A program made the position numbers and the translations under genes. Of a stretch of 64,000 nucleotides of DNA, positions 1-20,400 are shown piece after piece (position 1 is the first letter of the stretch; every line of letters starts with the position of its first letter). Source of the DNA: Anolis sagrei (taxonomy: Eukaryota > Chordata > Lepidosauria > Squamata > Anolidae); NCBI RefSeq assembly GCF_037176765.1, contig NC_090025.1:143154758-143218757 (forward strand), given 5' to 3'. Under the pieces are notes generated by a model, which was not told where the DNA came from, did no database searches, and was given only the letters and a program-made list of their open reading frames with translations.

Positions 1-8652
<8,652 letters not shown>

Positions 8653-8870
8653 CTACTTAAAGAATCTCTATAGATTAATACAAAATATTTTGAAATATTA
8701 TAAAAGTGTTTTAAAAAATTCCAGAGTCTTAATGCAACCTTTGTACAGGAATTGATCATTTAGGCAATACTGTTTTCAAAGTACATTTTGGTTGAATATG
8801 TACTGGCAGTCCAAACATCTACTTCTGAAGGGGTGGGACTCATTGCTTAAGGGAAGTAGGGAATTCCAAC

Positions 8871-8876
8871 AATAAA
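8871..8876 (+). promoter_or_regulatory. Candidate MDM2 polyadenylation signal
   Basis: AATAAA lies 219 bases after the MDM2 stop in AT-rich DNA. MDM2 mRNAs are known to have long or alternative 3' ends, so this may be one of several sites. Confidence 0.4.
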
Positions 8877-9382
8877 AACTTATTTATTTCATGCTAGCCC
8901 TAATTATATGTGATTACATGTTATCATCTTGTATTTCATTCAAGATGAAATACATTTCATCTTGGTTCTTTTGGTACTATTACTTTGTTTAACCTTGTTT
9001 AACACTTCCCACTCCTTAGCACAATAGAGTAAAATGGCAATTCAGGTCTTGTCTATCCCAAAAAATTGGGATTAGAGCATTCAAGAAATGCCATCAGTCC
9101 TTCATTTACCTTTGTAATCTTAGAACTTGGATCCATTTAGCAAAAACTACTCTGATCTCAATCTGATGTGGGATTAATTGTGTGTGCAGTGTGACATTCA
9201 GTTATCTTTTTACACGATGCCTATTATATCGGTGCTCTTTTAATGGTGATTAAGAGATTGGAATTCATACCCTGTGTTCATCTTCTTCCCCTCTCTGGAA
9301 TTAATTTTCCTCATTGACTTTTAGCTGTTACTGGATAAACACAGAGTAGAGTGTTAAAAAGTTTCAGAAGTTGATGTAGATA

Positions 9383-9887
9383 TGTTGTCGAAGGCTTTCA
9401 TAGTAAGAATCACTGGATTGCTGTGAGTTTCCCGGGCTGTTCCCACATCTATGGCACGCATCCTCAGAGGACAATTCAATACAAAGGAGGAAACCATGAA
9501 AATGAACAAAATCTGGCTGCTAGTATTTAAAAACTCAGGACAGTAAAGAAATAACAACACTCAAATACAGGGGAATTCCAGACAAACAATCAGGGCCAGC
9601 TAACACCACCCAATAAAGGATTCCCCCAGGCAGGAAGCAGCCAAGCCTTGAAGCTGCAAGGCTATTCAGTGCTAATCAAGGTGATCAGTTGCCTCATTCA
9701 CACCTGCCTCAAACAGACTTCTTTTCCCCACTTTGGACATTCCACAGATATGTAACCCCACTTGCCTTGTTTCTAACAAACCTCACGACCTCTGAGGATG
9801 CATGCCATAGATGTGGGCAAAATGTTAGGAGGGAATGCTTCTGGAATATGGTCATACAGCCCGTAAAACTCACAGTAAACCAATGAT
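9383..9887 (+). mobile_element. Penelope-like element, short copy with inverted ends
   Basis: The left end is TGTTGTCGAAGGCTTTCATA followed by TGCTGTGAGTTTCC. The right end (9786..9887) is the reverse complement of the same module: CCTCTGAGGATG, CATAGATGTGGGC, GGAATGCTTCTGGAA, AACTCACAG. The interior matches that of the copy at 10881. GIY-YIG assignment rests on that second copy. Confidence 0.6.
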
Positions 9888-10157
9888 GTAGAGACTTAAT
9901 TGGCATCTTACATGTTTTAAATCTGTGCTGACTGTTCAAGAAGAATACATCTCTTTGTCATCCATAAAATTTTGGGGATACTAATCTATATGAGCTATGA
10001 TACTGAGGCAGGAACTGCTCTGGTCACCAGGAGAACAAAGGCAGACACGCAAAGCCTCTTGGTTTTTATTTAAAGATGCACTATATCTGCAGTTTTATGG
10101 TGAATTACAGAGACTGTGTAGTTGAAATAGATTTCTTGATTCATATTTATCAACTTT

Positions 10158-10500
10158 GATGATAATAATAAAACTTTATTTATACCCCGCCAGCATCTCC
10201 CCAAGGGGACTCGGGGCGGCTTACATGAGGCCAAGCCCAATAATTACAACAAAGCAAAAATACAACATAAAAAATACAGCAATAAAATATAATGAAAATA
10301 ATAATATAAAAAACAATACAGAGTAAAACACACAATGCAATATAAAACCACAACAATTGGACACAAGGGGTGGGGGGCAGGCCAGTTGCTAAGATTAAAA
10401 CGTTTAAAAACATTGGGTGAGATAAGTAATGCAGTGTATCTGGAAGGAGGTTCAGACGGCACAAAACAATGGAGTTTAATTGCACTAGAGGGTGAAATAA
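10158..10500 (-). mobile_element. L2-like LINE 3' end, antisense
   Basis: An (AAT)-rich start is followed by CTTTATTTATACCCCGCC, CTCGGGGCGGCTTACATGAG and a long A-rich run to about 10500. This is the reverse complement of the L2-type 3' end. Another copy lies at 24696. Confidence 0.6.
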
Positions 10501-10629
10501 AGTGCATCCAATAAGCTTCCAGTTTTGTTTTTAACCTGCACTGTTAAGTGGGATCTAGCATTCTAGTCTTGTTAGGATAAAAAACACCACAATGTGCTGC
10601 ATGTTTTTACTTAACATGACCAGAATGAG

Positions 10630-10666
10630 AATATATATATATATATATATTGGGGGGGGGGGGGGA
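10630..10666. repeat. (AT)n followed by poly-G
   Basis: About 21 bases of alternating AT are followed by TT and a run of 14 or more G. A simple-sequence tract. Confidence 0.9.
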
Positions 10667-10880
10667 GCATATGCACACATGCAAATTTGTATATTTTATT
10701 TGTAAATATTTTGCCAAATACATGATCATATCCTCAATAAATGTCTATTTACTGGTGTTTCACATTCTTTGGCTTTACCTTTTGCTTGTTTTAATCAAAA
10801 ACAAGTGACTACTAATGATGGTACAACATATGTTTTCTTAAAGGCCTCTCTACAGTTGGAATGGAGTGGCATCAGATTTG

Positions 10881-11733
10881 TGTTGTCAAAAGCTTTCATG
10901 ACTGGAATCACTGGGTTGCTATGAGTTTTCCGGGCAGTATGGCCATGTTGCAGAAGCATTCTCTCTTGATGTTTCGCCTGCATCTATGGCAGGCACCCTC
11001 AGAGATTGTGAGGTCTGTTGGAAACAAGGCAGTGGGGATAATATATCTGTGGAATGTCTAGTTGGGAGAAAGAACTCTTGTCTGCTGGAGGCCGGTATGA
11101 ATGCCTCAACACAGCACCCAAACACGAATCAAGGAACATGAAAGGCACTGCAGACTAATTCAGCCTGAAACAGCCATAGTAGAGCACTTGATGAACCAAC
11201 CTGGACACAGCATATTATTTGAGAACACAGAAATGCTGGACCACTCTAACAACAACCCTGTCAGATTATAGAGAAGCCATTGAAAACCACAAGCATATAG
11301 ACTATTTCAACAGAAAGAAAACCAAGAAAACGAACAAAATCTGGCTACTGGTATTTAAAAACTCTTAAAAATCAGGACAGTAAAAAATTACAATACTCAA
11401 AAATGGGGGGAATCCAGAAAAGAAACAACCAGGGCCAGCTAATTGCCTCCCAACAAAGGATTCCCCCAGGCAGGAAGCAACCAAGCCTTGAAGCCACAAA
11501 GCTATTCAAAGCTAATCATATGCTGCATTCATGCCCCAAACAGACAGTTCTTTCTCCCAACCTGGGCATTACATAGATCTGTAAACCCCACTTGTCTTGT
11601 TTCCAACAAACCTCACAGCCTCCGAGGATGCCTGTCATAGATGTGGGTAAAATGTCAGGAGAGAATGCTTCTGGAACATGGCCATATAGCCTGGAAAACT
11701 CACAGCAACCCACTGGCATTAGATTGTTGAAAG
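10881..11733 (+). mobile_element. Penelope-like element with GIY-YIG-type remnant
   Basis: The left end is TGTTGTCAAAAGCTTTCATG and the right arm (about 11622..11733) is its inverted relative. Between them, 11110..11330 reads on + as fragments such as TRIKEHERHCRLIQPE, VEHLMNQPGHSILFENTEML and ENHKHIDYFNRKKTK. These resemble the C-terminal GIY-YIG endonuclease domain of Penelope-like reverse transcriptases. The copy is a decayed 3' piece. Family assignment is from memory. Confidence 0.7.
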
Positions 11734-12710
11734 CCCAGATTACTTTTGGAAGTGGCAGCGTGCTTTCTGTTTCTTCAGTTCCTTCCTATACAACTCTTCT
11801 AGAAGTTGTGAATATTCTTTACCATCTTTCTGCAACCTATGTTTAATTTCAGAAAATATGGAAGGCCCAAGAAGTGTTCACTTATGTGTTGGGTTTCCTA
11901 GGCAGAAACTTCAGCTGAGAAGCCTGGTAGGAAGGGAGGAGACACAGAAGTGTCCGGCTGAGTCTGATAGCCCTTCATAGCATTGCAGCTACTTCACCTG
12001 AGGACACCGAAGGGTGTTGTAGTCTTAGCACAGGAATGATGCAATTGATGGGGTAGCAAAGAAAATCTGCTTTGTAGACCCTGCTAATCTGCTTTGTAGA
12101 CCCTGCTAGTAGCTGGGGGGTTTGAAAGTTCATTCAATCAAGCCAGCAGGTTCTTAAAGATAATCCTGTGTAAACGGTTTTTTTCTTACTGTAGCACAAT
12201 TTGAAGACTCCACTAAGGTCATGGAAGATGTTGTCGATCTACATTTTGCTATGGGACATAGTATCTTGAGCTATATCAGGGCTTCTTAAACTGGTTTCCA
12301 ACCCCAGATGGGATCTCCTTGGCTCAATGTTGGGTCCCAAAATATTTGGCAACAGTAAAAGGTTTCTGAATGCTATTTATACAAATCTGTTAGCAAGAAC
12401 TTAAGAGTATTTACAATGGACTTCTTTGAGCAAGAGCCAGCTTGGGACATTTTTGTGCTGGAGGAGGAGGGGTCAATAAAAGACATTGCTGCTCCTTCCA
12501 CAGAAGTAGACAAAACTCTTCATCGTTGATGATAGCACCTTCCACCTCAGCTGAGGGCAGCTAAGGAACTTTTAACCTCTACATGTCCCTGGAAGAATGA
12601 TGTGATGACTGAACTACATTATGTGGCAGTGTGTTGTATGCATTACATGGCATTTTGTTAGTTTAATGTGTTTTTTATGCTGCAGTGTTCAAAACTCTTA
12701 TTGTATAATA

Positions 12711-13974
12711 CTTGAGTATAAGCCTAGTTTTTCAGCCCTTTTTTAAGGCTAAAAAACCCCCTCTCGGCTTACACTTGAATGAGGGTCCTGACGAGAAGGT
12801 GTGGGGCTGACAAAAGCCCTTCTTTCAACCCCACGCCTTCCTGCCAGGACCCTCACCTCTCTGCGCAGCAACCCAGCTAGGTCGCTGTGCCAAGAGAGGA
12901 GAGGCTGTGCACCTTCTGTCCTCTCCTCTCAGTGTGTCAAAAAGAGTGGAGAGGCCATTCACATTGCTCTGCTCAGTCCTTCCCACCTCGGTTTTTCCCT
13001 ACTTTTCCAGCACCCCTTTCCTACCCCACTTTTCTTTTTCTAGTTCCCCCCTTCCTTCCCCAGTCTTTACTATCCCCAGCCCCTTTCTCCCACTTTTCCA
13101 GCTCCCTTTCCATCCCAGCCTTTCCCAGTGTCCATGCTCTTTCCTATTTCAGTCTTGCCCCTTTTCCCACTGCAGTTTCCCCCTTTCACAGCTCCCTTTC
13201 CCACCATAATCTTTCCCATTTCTCCATGTGCCCCCTTTCCATTCCAATCTTTTCAGCCCCCCTTTCTTTTTGCACCCCAGTCTTATTCAGTTTGCAATCT
13301 TCCTTCCCCCATCCCGATCTTTTCCAGCTGCCCCTCTTTCCCACCCCAATTTCCTCAGCTTCTCCCAATCCCCCCACACTCTAGACTAGGGTCTTTCCCA
13401 TTTTTCACCCACCTTTCCACCCCAACTTTCCTAGTTTCCAGCCTCCCTTTCACTCCTCAGCCACCCCCCTTCCCCCCTCAATCAGTTCTACTTTTCCAGC
13501 TACCCCCTTTCCACCTCATTTTCCTACTTTTTCAACACCCCTTCCCATTCCAACCTTTTTATGTTTCCTGACTTTCTTTCCCACCCCCTTCTTAAACCAG
13601 TCGTTCCCACTCTTCCTTATTCATATACACACAGCATTTCCCGCAAAATGTATAGTTAAAATAAATTATGGTGATTATACTGGAGGGATATGTAAGCACA
13701 TTTACACTGAAGAAAGTTAGAATAATGATTTAATCAGAGTTGGATAGTCTTATCTTAAATTACAGTTTTATGTAAATATTCAAAAACATTTAACCTACTG
13801 ATGCCTCAATTAATGTAATTTTATTAGTATGTATTTTTATTTTGAAATTTACCAGTAGCTGCTGCATTTCCCATCCTTGGCTTATACTCGAATCAATACG
13901 TTTTCCCAGTTTTTGTGATAAAACTGGGTGCCGCGGCTTATATTTGGGTCAACTTATACTCGAGTATATACGGT
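12711..13974. mobile_element. Non-autonomous DNA element with C/T-rich core
   Basis: The left end ACTTGAGTATAAGCC and right end CTTATACTCGAGTATATACG form an imperfect inverted repeat, with extra inverted blocks inside (GGCTTATA/TATAAGCC). The core 13000..13620 is strongly pyrimidine-rich and looks like decayed tandem units around CTTTCCCACCCCAGTCTTT. Long open frames in the core are compositional artefacts. Superfamily uncertain. Confidence 0.55.
13000..13620. repeat. Decayed C/T-rich tandem repeat
   Basis: Runs such as CCCCCTTTCC, CCACCCCAGTC and TTTTCCAGCT recur at irregular 40-60 bp spacing. The purine-free strand bias is extreme over about 600 bp. Exact period and copy number were not computed. 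Confidence 0.6.
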
Positions 13975-14067
13975 AAGTTTAAATTGTCCCATCTGCAGAT
14001 CCCCGGATATGAAGCAGATATAAATATTTTAAGAAGAGTATGTGACTTCGTATTGAAATAGATACTA

Positions 14068-14073
14068 TTTATT
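14068..14073 (-). promoter_or_regulatory. Candidate CPM polyadenylation signal
   Basis: TTTATT on + gives AATAAA on the CPM strand, about 100 bases after the stop. CPM may also use further sites downstream. Confidence 0.4.
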
Positions 14074-14174
14074 GATTGTCACAAATGTTTTGCACCCTGT
14101 TTTAAAATCTTGTAAATTCAAAATATAAAACATTTTTGTTCAAGTATTTTTGAAACCACACACATAAATACAGT

Positions 14175-14417
14175 TTATCTAAATGCTACATATAAACTAT
14201 AAATTAAAATCAAAAAGTTAATACAAGGTTCCAGTGCTGTTGATGTGTTTTTATAGTAATCAGGAGAATAAAGTGGCACTGTAGGGCACGAAGGAGGTTC
14301 CAGTCTGCCAGGCTTTACATCAGAGAAAATGAAGTCAAGTTTCAGGGCACTGAAGTTTGCTACTGTGTTGGGTATATGTACTTCATGCAGCAATGACACG
14401 GATCCAGGTATTGTTGC
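14175..14417 (-). CDS. CPM: CPM terminal coding exon (GPI signal)
   Basis: Eighty residues plus stop. [20 protein letters not shown] and [17 protein letters not shown] complete the transthyretin-like domain; [18 protein letters not shown] follows. The end [16 protein letters not shown] is a short hydrophobic tail of the GPI-attachment type. ANFSALK is shared with human (QNFSALK) and is a possible glycosylation site. Confidence 0.93.
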   Translation of the reverse strand, partial: ATIPGSVSLLHEVHIPNTVANFSALKLDFIFSDVKPGRLEPPSCPTVPLYSPDYYKNTSTALEPCINFLILIYSLYVAFR

Positions 14418-17400
14418 CTAAAAACAAACAGAGTGAGAAACATGCTTACCATTTAGGAAACCATGAGGAAACTCCCACTTTTCCAGTGAACATGTGAAAC
14501 TTCTTGCTTACCTTCAAATTGTTTTCAATCAATTATGGGAGTTACTGGGCAAGATTTACTCAAGGGAGGTTTGCCATTGCTTTCCTATGAACCTAAGAGT
14601 GTGTGTAATTTGCCCAAGGTAGGTTAGAATCATAGAGTTGGAAAAGATCTCGTGAGTCATCCAGTCCAACCCCCTGCCAAGAGCAGGAAAATCGCATTCA
14701 AAGCACTCCCGACAGATGGCCATCCAGCCTCTGTTTAAAAGCCTCCCAAAAAGGGACCTCCACCAGACTCCGAGGCTGAGAGTTCCACTGCTAAACAGCT
14801 CTCACAGTCAGGAAGTTCTTCCTAATGTTCAGGTGGAATCTCCTTTCTTGTAGTTTGAAGCCATTATTCTGCGTCCTAGTCTCCAGAGCAGCAGAAAACA
14901 AGCTTGCTCCCTCCTCCCTATGATATCCTCTCATCATGTCTCCTCTCAGCCTTCTCCTCTTTAGGCTAAACATGCCCAGCTCTTTAAGCTGCTCCTCGTA
15001 GGGCTTGTTCTCCAGACCCTTGATCATTCTAGTCGCCCTCCTCTGGACACATTCCAGCTTGTCAACATCTCCCTTCAATTGTGGGGCCCAGAATTGGACA
15101 AAGTGTTCCAGGTGTGGTCTAACCATTGGTGAGCACCCTCTGAGTTTGTTCGCTTAACCAATTACAGATCCACTTAACCATCGTTTTGCCTAGCCCATAT
15201 TTGACTAGTTTGTTTGCCAGAGGATCATGGGGGACCTTGTTGAAGGCCTTACTGAAGTCCAGATACGCTACATCTGTAGCATTCCCCGCATCGACCCAGC
15301 TTGTAACTGTATCGAAAAAAGAGATCAGATTAGTCTGGCATGACTTGTTTTTGATAAATCCGTGTTGACTATTATGGATGGTGAATGGATATTTGAACCT
15401 TGGTCTCCCAGAATCCTAGTCAAACATTAATACCACAATACAGTAGAGTCTTGCTTATCTGACATTTGCTTATCCAACATTCTGTCTTATCCGATACTCT
15501 TATCCGACACCCCACTTTTCCTCCAGTATTTCCTCTTAAATTAAAGGAGCGCTCCCCAACTGTTTCTCCATTCCCAGTAAGTGAGAAAAGCAAGGCAAGG
15601 CAAGGAGGAGGAGGAGGAGGGAGGAAGGAGGGAGGGAGGGAAGTGGGAAAAGTTGCAGAACTGGAAGCAGAAGGGTCCTCCCTCTTGCACTTTGTGATTT
15701 TCATGTTACTCTTCCACATCTGGGCACTTCCAGCTGGGCCGCTCTAGCCCCGAGACCTAGCCTTGCCTTAACCCTTTGAGTGCCTGCTGTTAGTATTCTA
15801 GGTGTCTAGCATCATGTCAGATGGGTAACAGTAGGAGACTCCATGTTAGCTGACATTTTTGTTTATCTGAAGTTCTGTCGGCCCATTTATGTCGTATAAG
15901 CAAGACACTACTGTACTACAGAATTAGATCTTGGTTTACATCAAATCAGTCAAAAGCTGATATCCTAACATAAACATATAGCTATTCTGCATTTTTCAGC
16001 ACATGGAAACTATTAAAGCCCGTGATGCAGTTGTTTACCGTGGAGAAGAGGAGGAGATTCAGAGCATGCAGGAAAAAAACAAGGGTACACTCCCAAATGG
16101 AGTACCCATTTTCTCTTGCTCCAGAAGCTCAAAAGAGCTGGATCATCATGGTCTGAATCACCTAACCCTGCCTTCCCATCACCACTGGGAAGAAACAGCA
16201 GGAGTAAATCCTCCCATACTTGACAGCTTTTGAGCAGTGGGAGGTTTCTGGATGAGTTACGAGGGCAAGTGAATGGCACTATGTACCTATTTAAATATCT
16301 AAAGGAACCTGATCCTGTCTGATCTTGGAAGCTAAACAGGGCATCTCTGGTTAGTACTTGGATATAAGAAACTCCCAATCCTGTTGTTAAGTAAAGGTTT
16401 CCCCTTGACATTAAGTCTAGTTGTGTCTGACACTGGGGGGTGGTGCTAATATCCATTTCTAAACCAATGAGCCGGCATTGTCTGTAGACGCCTCCTAGGT
16501 CATGTGGCCAGTATGACTGCATGGAGTGCCATAGCCTTCCCGCTGGAGCAGTATCTATTGATCCACTCACATTTGCATGTTTTCAAAATGCTAGCTTGGC
16601 AGAAGCTGGGGTTAACAGTGGGAGCTCACCCCACTCCCTGGATTTGAGCTGCCAACCTTTCAGCCAGTAAGTTCAGCAGCTCAGCACTTTAACCCGCTGT
16701 GTCACCAGGGGCTCCTAATTCTATTGTATGGTTAGATTTGTGCTTGTGGGATCTAGAACCTTGCATATGCAAACCTGCCTATACAATGTGCTTGGTTCTT
16801 ACCATAACATAAACTAGATAGACTAATTTGTGGGGTGAACTATAACTGTTGCCAAGGGGTTCAATCCTTATTCTGCCATGCAAAACCACAGAGTGATCCT
16901 GGAGAAGTCACACTCTCATCCCCAAAAAGCCCTGTGATAATGTCACTTTAGGATCTCAGTAAGTCAGAAATTATTTGAAGGCACACAACAACTAGGTATG
17001 CCACACATGACAAGATGTTTTGCAACCTCTTTAGCAAAGACACATTTCGGCTTCATTTTGTAACAGCTAAACTAAATCTCTTCCAAGCTTATGTTGTATT
17101 TATATAACTTATTTCGTACACCAACGAAATTAACTTCTATTTTGCAACCATAACAAACAACTAAATCTGTAACAGATGGCCTGCCCAGTAAATACAGACC
17201 TCCCACACTACTATAATGAGTAAAAGAATTAAATGAGAGATTCCTTCAAATAACAGGGTACATTTTGGAAGGATGACAGAACGCTTTTAATCAGAATCTG
17301 ATCTTTGGAGTTGGGTCTGTGAAAAGCAAGGGTTTTTCAGCTATGGTTCAGGTAGACCCTAGTGGGAAGCAATTTCAACGCAAACTAAAACTTTGCACAG

Positions 17401-20400
17401 AAATCTATGGGGATAATAAATAGAGTATCAATAGGGCACAGTGCAGTAGTGGGGGCTTCAGGCAGCTCCCTCAACCTCAAAATGCTTAGCTGGAGAAACA
17501 AATGACTAGCACAGAAAGGAGCAACGAATCCCCTCCTGTGTGTGCCCAGAAGTCCTTAATCAATATGAGTACACCTTGGCCACAATTACAGGCATAGACA
17601 GCGGTTCTCTATCTGTGGGTGCCCAGATTTGGCTTTCAACTCCCAGAAATCCTAACAGCTGGTAAACTGGCTGGGATTCTGGGAGTTGTAGGTCAAAACA
17701 CCTGGGGATCCACAGGTTGAGAACCACTGGCATAGTAGTTCATGTACCTGGACAGGAAGACTTACATTAAGTTTATAAGTCCCAGGCAGTAACAGAAGAT
17801 AATATTCTCCATTTTCTCTGGTTCTGTAAGGACACACATGTTGTCTTCCTGAAGCTTCCACTATCGCACCTGGAATAGGTTTTCCATTCATATCCAAAAC
17901 ACGACCTTTTACTCCTATAGGGCAAGAAAGAGGTTAAGAGGAAAGTGATCTTACATGCATTTCATTTTGTGACTACAGCATCATTGCTTTTTCCTAAAGA
18001 AGGGCAGTGACATTGGAGGGCATCACTGAGCACAATCTAGTGATGACCTTTGTCTTCAATTCTTAAGGCTGTAGAGAAGGATGCACAACTTAAGACAATT
18101 GCATCCTAGACCACAGTTGTAGTGTAGGGAACATATCATGTGGGACGAAGCCAAAACATGAGGTTTCTGAAGCTGGTAGAGCAGGTATGGGCAAATGTTG
18201 GCTCTCCAGGTCTTTTGGACTTCAACTCCCAAAATTCCTAACAGCCTAGGATGTTTGATGCTTTGCCATCCTTGTGGGAGGCTTCTCTCGTGTCCCCACA
18301 TGGGGAGCTGGAGCTGACAGAGGAAGCTCAACCCACTCTTCTCACATTCGAACCGCTGTCCGACAAGCACAAGGGTTTAACCCATTGCGCCACTTACGGC
18401 TCTGGGTAACTATGTGTTACCTACTCTATCACATACACATGGCTTCCGAATAGGAACCATTTAGGAATGTTTTCATGTTCAGCCTTTTGCAAGCCACAGG
18501 AGGGCAGTGTTGTTTTAGAGCAATACACTGCGCATTTCAGTGGGGCCCATACAAGAAATGTTGCTAGTGGACAACAAAAGAGGTACAATGGAGTCGTAAT
18601 CTTACCTTAAGATAGGGAGGCTACTCTGACAGAAACTGAGCATCACTGAACAATTGGGTGTATTGTAATCCTGTTGATTAAGGCTGAGGCTGAGCTAAAG
18701 AGGACTCAACAAGAGCCAAACTAGATAAGGAAGAGGAATGTTTTCTCAGCTAGTGGGGAAAGAGCAGGAGCTGGAAAAACCCTTTTCACAAATACAACAC
18801 TGGGTATCTCCCTCCTTGCATGGCCACTGGCCACCTTTGCGGCAGGATTCTGGGACTTTGACTCTCTTCCACCCAGAATGGAATTTTACAAGTTCTCAGA
18901 AAGAGTCAAAACAACCAGTTTTCCATTCTCTTCCTTTGCTCCTTTGTTCAAGACCAGTGTTTCTCAACTTGGGGGTCAGGACCACTGGTGGGGGGTTATG
19001 AGAGGTTTCAGAGGGGTCAATAAAGACCATCAGAAAACATATATTTCTGATGGTCTTAGAAACCTTTTTGGAAACAGACAGTGAATCCTCCCACCAAAAG
19101 CTCTCCTCTGCTATGATTGCACGTGTGGGAAGTTTGACCTAATTCTATCTTTGGTGGGGTCCAGAATGCTCTTTGATTGTAGGCGAACTATAAATCCCAG
19201 CAACTACAACTCCCAAATGCCAAGGTCCATTTTCCCCAAATTCTACCACATTTGGGAATATTGAGTATTCGTGCCAAGTTTGGTCCAGATCTATCATTGT
19301 TTGAATCCACACTGCTCTCTGAATTAGGTGAACTACAACTCCAAAACTCAAGGTTAATGCCCACCAAACCTCTCCAGTATTTTCTGCTGGTCATGGGAGT
19401 TCTGTGTGCCAAGTTTGGTTGAATTCCATCATTGGTGGAGTTTAGAATGATCTTTGATATTAGATTAACTATAAATCCCAGCAACTACAATTTCCAAATG
19501 AAAAAATCAATATCCCCACCCCCATCCCATCCCACCATTATTAAAATTTGGGTGTATCGGGTAATGTGAATAACTGAATATCTGCATATCAGATATTTAC
19601 ATTATGATTCATAAAAGTAGCAAAAATACAGTTATGAAGTAGCAATGAAAATAATTTTTATGGTCGGGGGTTACCACAACATGAGGAACTGTGCTAAGTG
19701 GTTGTGGCATTAGGAAAGTTGGGAAACACTGTTCTAGACACTGCATATCATTTTTTTCTTTAAAAACACAATGAAAAGGTACTCCACAGTAAATGTTTAC
19801 ATGTTGCAATCTAATGATATTTCACAAGTGACATTTAACAAAGCCAATTTAAAGATAATTCCTCCACCTTAAGAACATAAGAACCATGTTGGAGTAGGCA
19901 ATGGACCATTTCTGTCTCATATTGTTCCCACATTGTGGTCAACCTGTTTTTTCAGATGACCATCAGCAGGGTAGGAGTGCAGTGGCATTTTCCCAGAAAT
20001 ATATAGACAGAAGCATTCTGATACTGGAGGTGATATATAGCCATTCTAACTAATAGCCAATGAGGATCCTAACTTCCATGAATTTAATTTAAGGAGAGGT
20101 AGATTGCAGCCATGATTGTTTTAAGTGGAATCAAATTGCTATAATTATATAATGTGAAAAGGATGTTAATCTAATTTCATTTAGACCCATTGTCATTATG
20201 TTTATTACAAAGCAATAAAACACTCAACACAGTTGGAATCTTGTTGGTTAGTTTCACCCTGAATTCATCATACAGGTAAAACCAACTGAGCTATTCTAGT
20301 TAGGACTAACTATAGGCTTTATGCCTATATGTAGTAAAAGGAAATGTCATGTAGAAGCAATGTTATCAGAAATAACATTCTCTTAAATGTCCACTTAGGA

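Larger units (their letters stand above)
8877..14067. other. MDM2-CPM convergent intergenic region
   Basis: No gene was seen between the two 3' ends. The region holds two Penelope-like elements, an L2-like tail, an (AT)n plus poly-G microsatellite and a C-rich element of about 1.26 kb, each listed separately. 8880..9380 and 11735..12700 show no recognisable feature. Confidence 0.7.
14418..17765. other. CPM last intron
   Basis: It holds a CR1 copy, a palindromic element (15440..15915), a SINE, 5S-derived pieces and a hAT MITE, listed separately where clear. 17000..17560 shows nothing recognised. Confidence 0.6.

Noticed and set aside
12887-13571. Open frames of 147 and 165 codons on +
   Set aside because: Pyrimidine-rich core of a DNA element; overlapping frames and Pro/Ser/Phe-only content.
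8653-14067. A hidden gene between MDM2 and CPM
   Set aside because: All longer frames fall in Penelope-like, L2-like or C/T-rich repeat DNA; no spliceable conserved exon was seen.
16013-16570. A 185-codon frame on -
   Set aside because: It runs through a 5S-derived piece and a family A SINE and is a chance frame.
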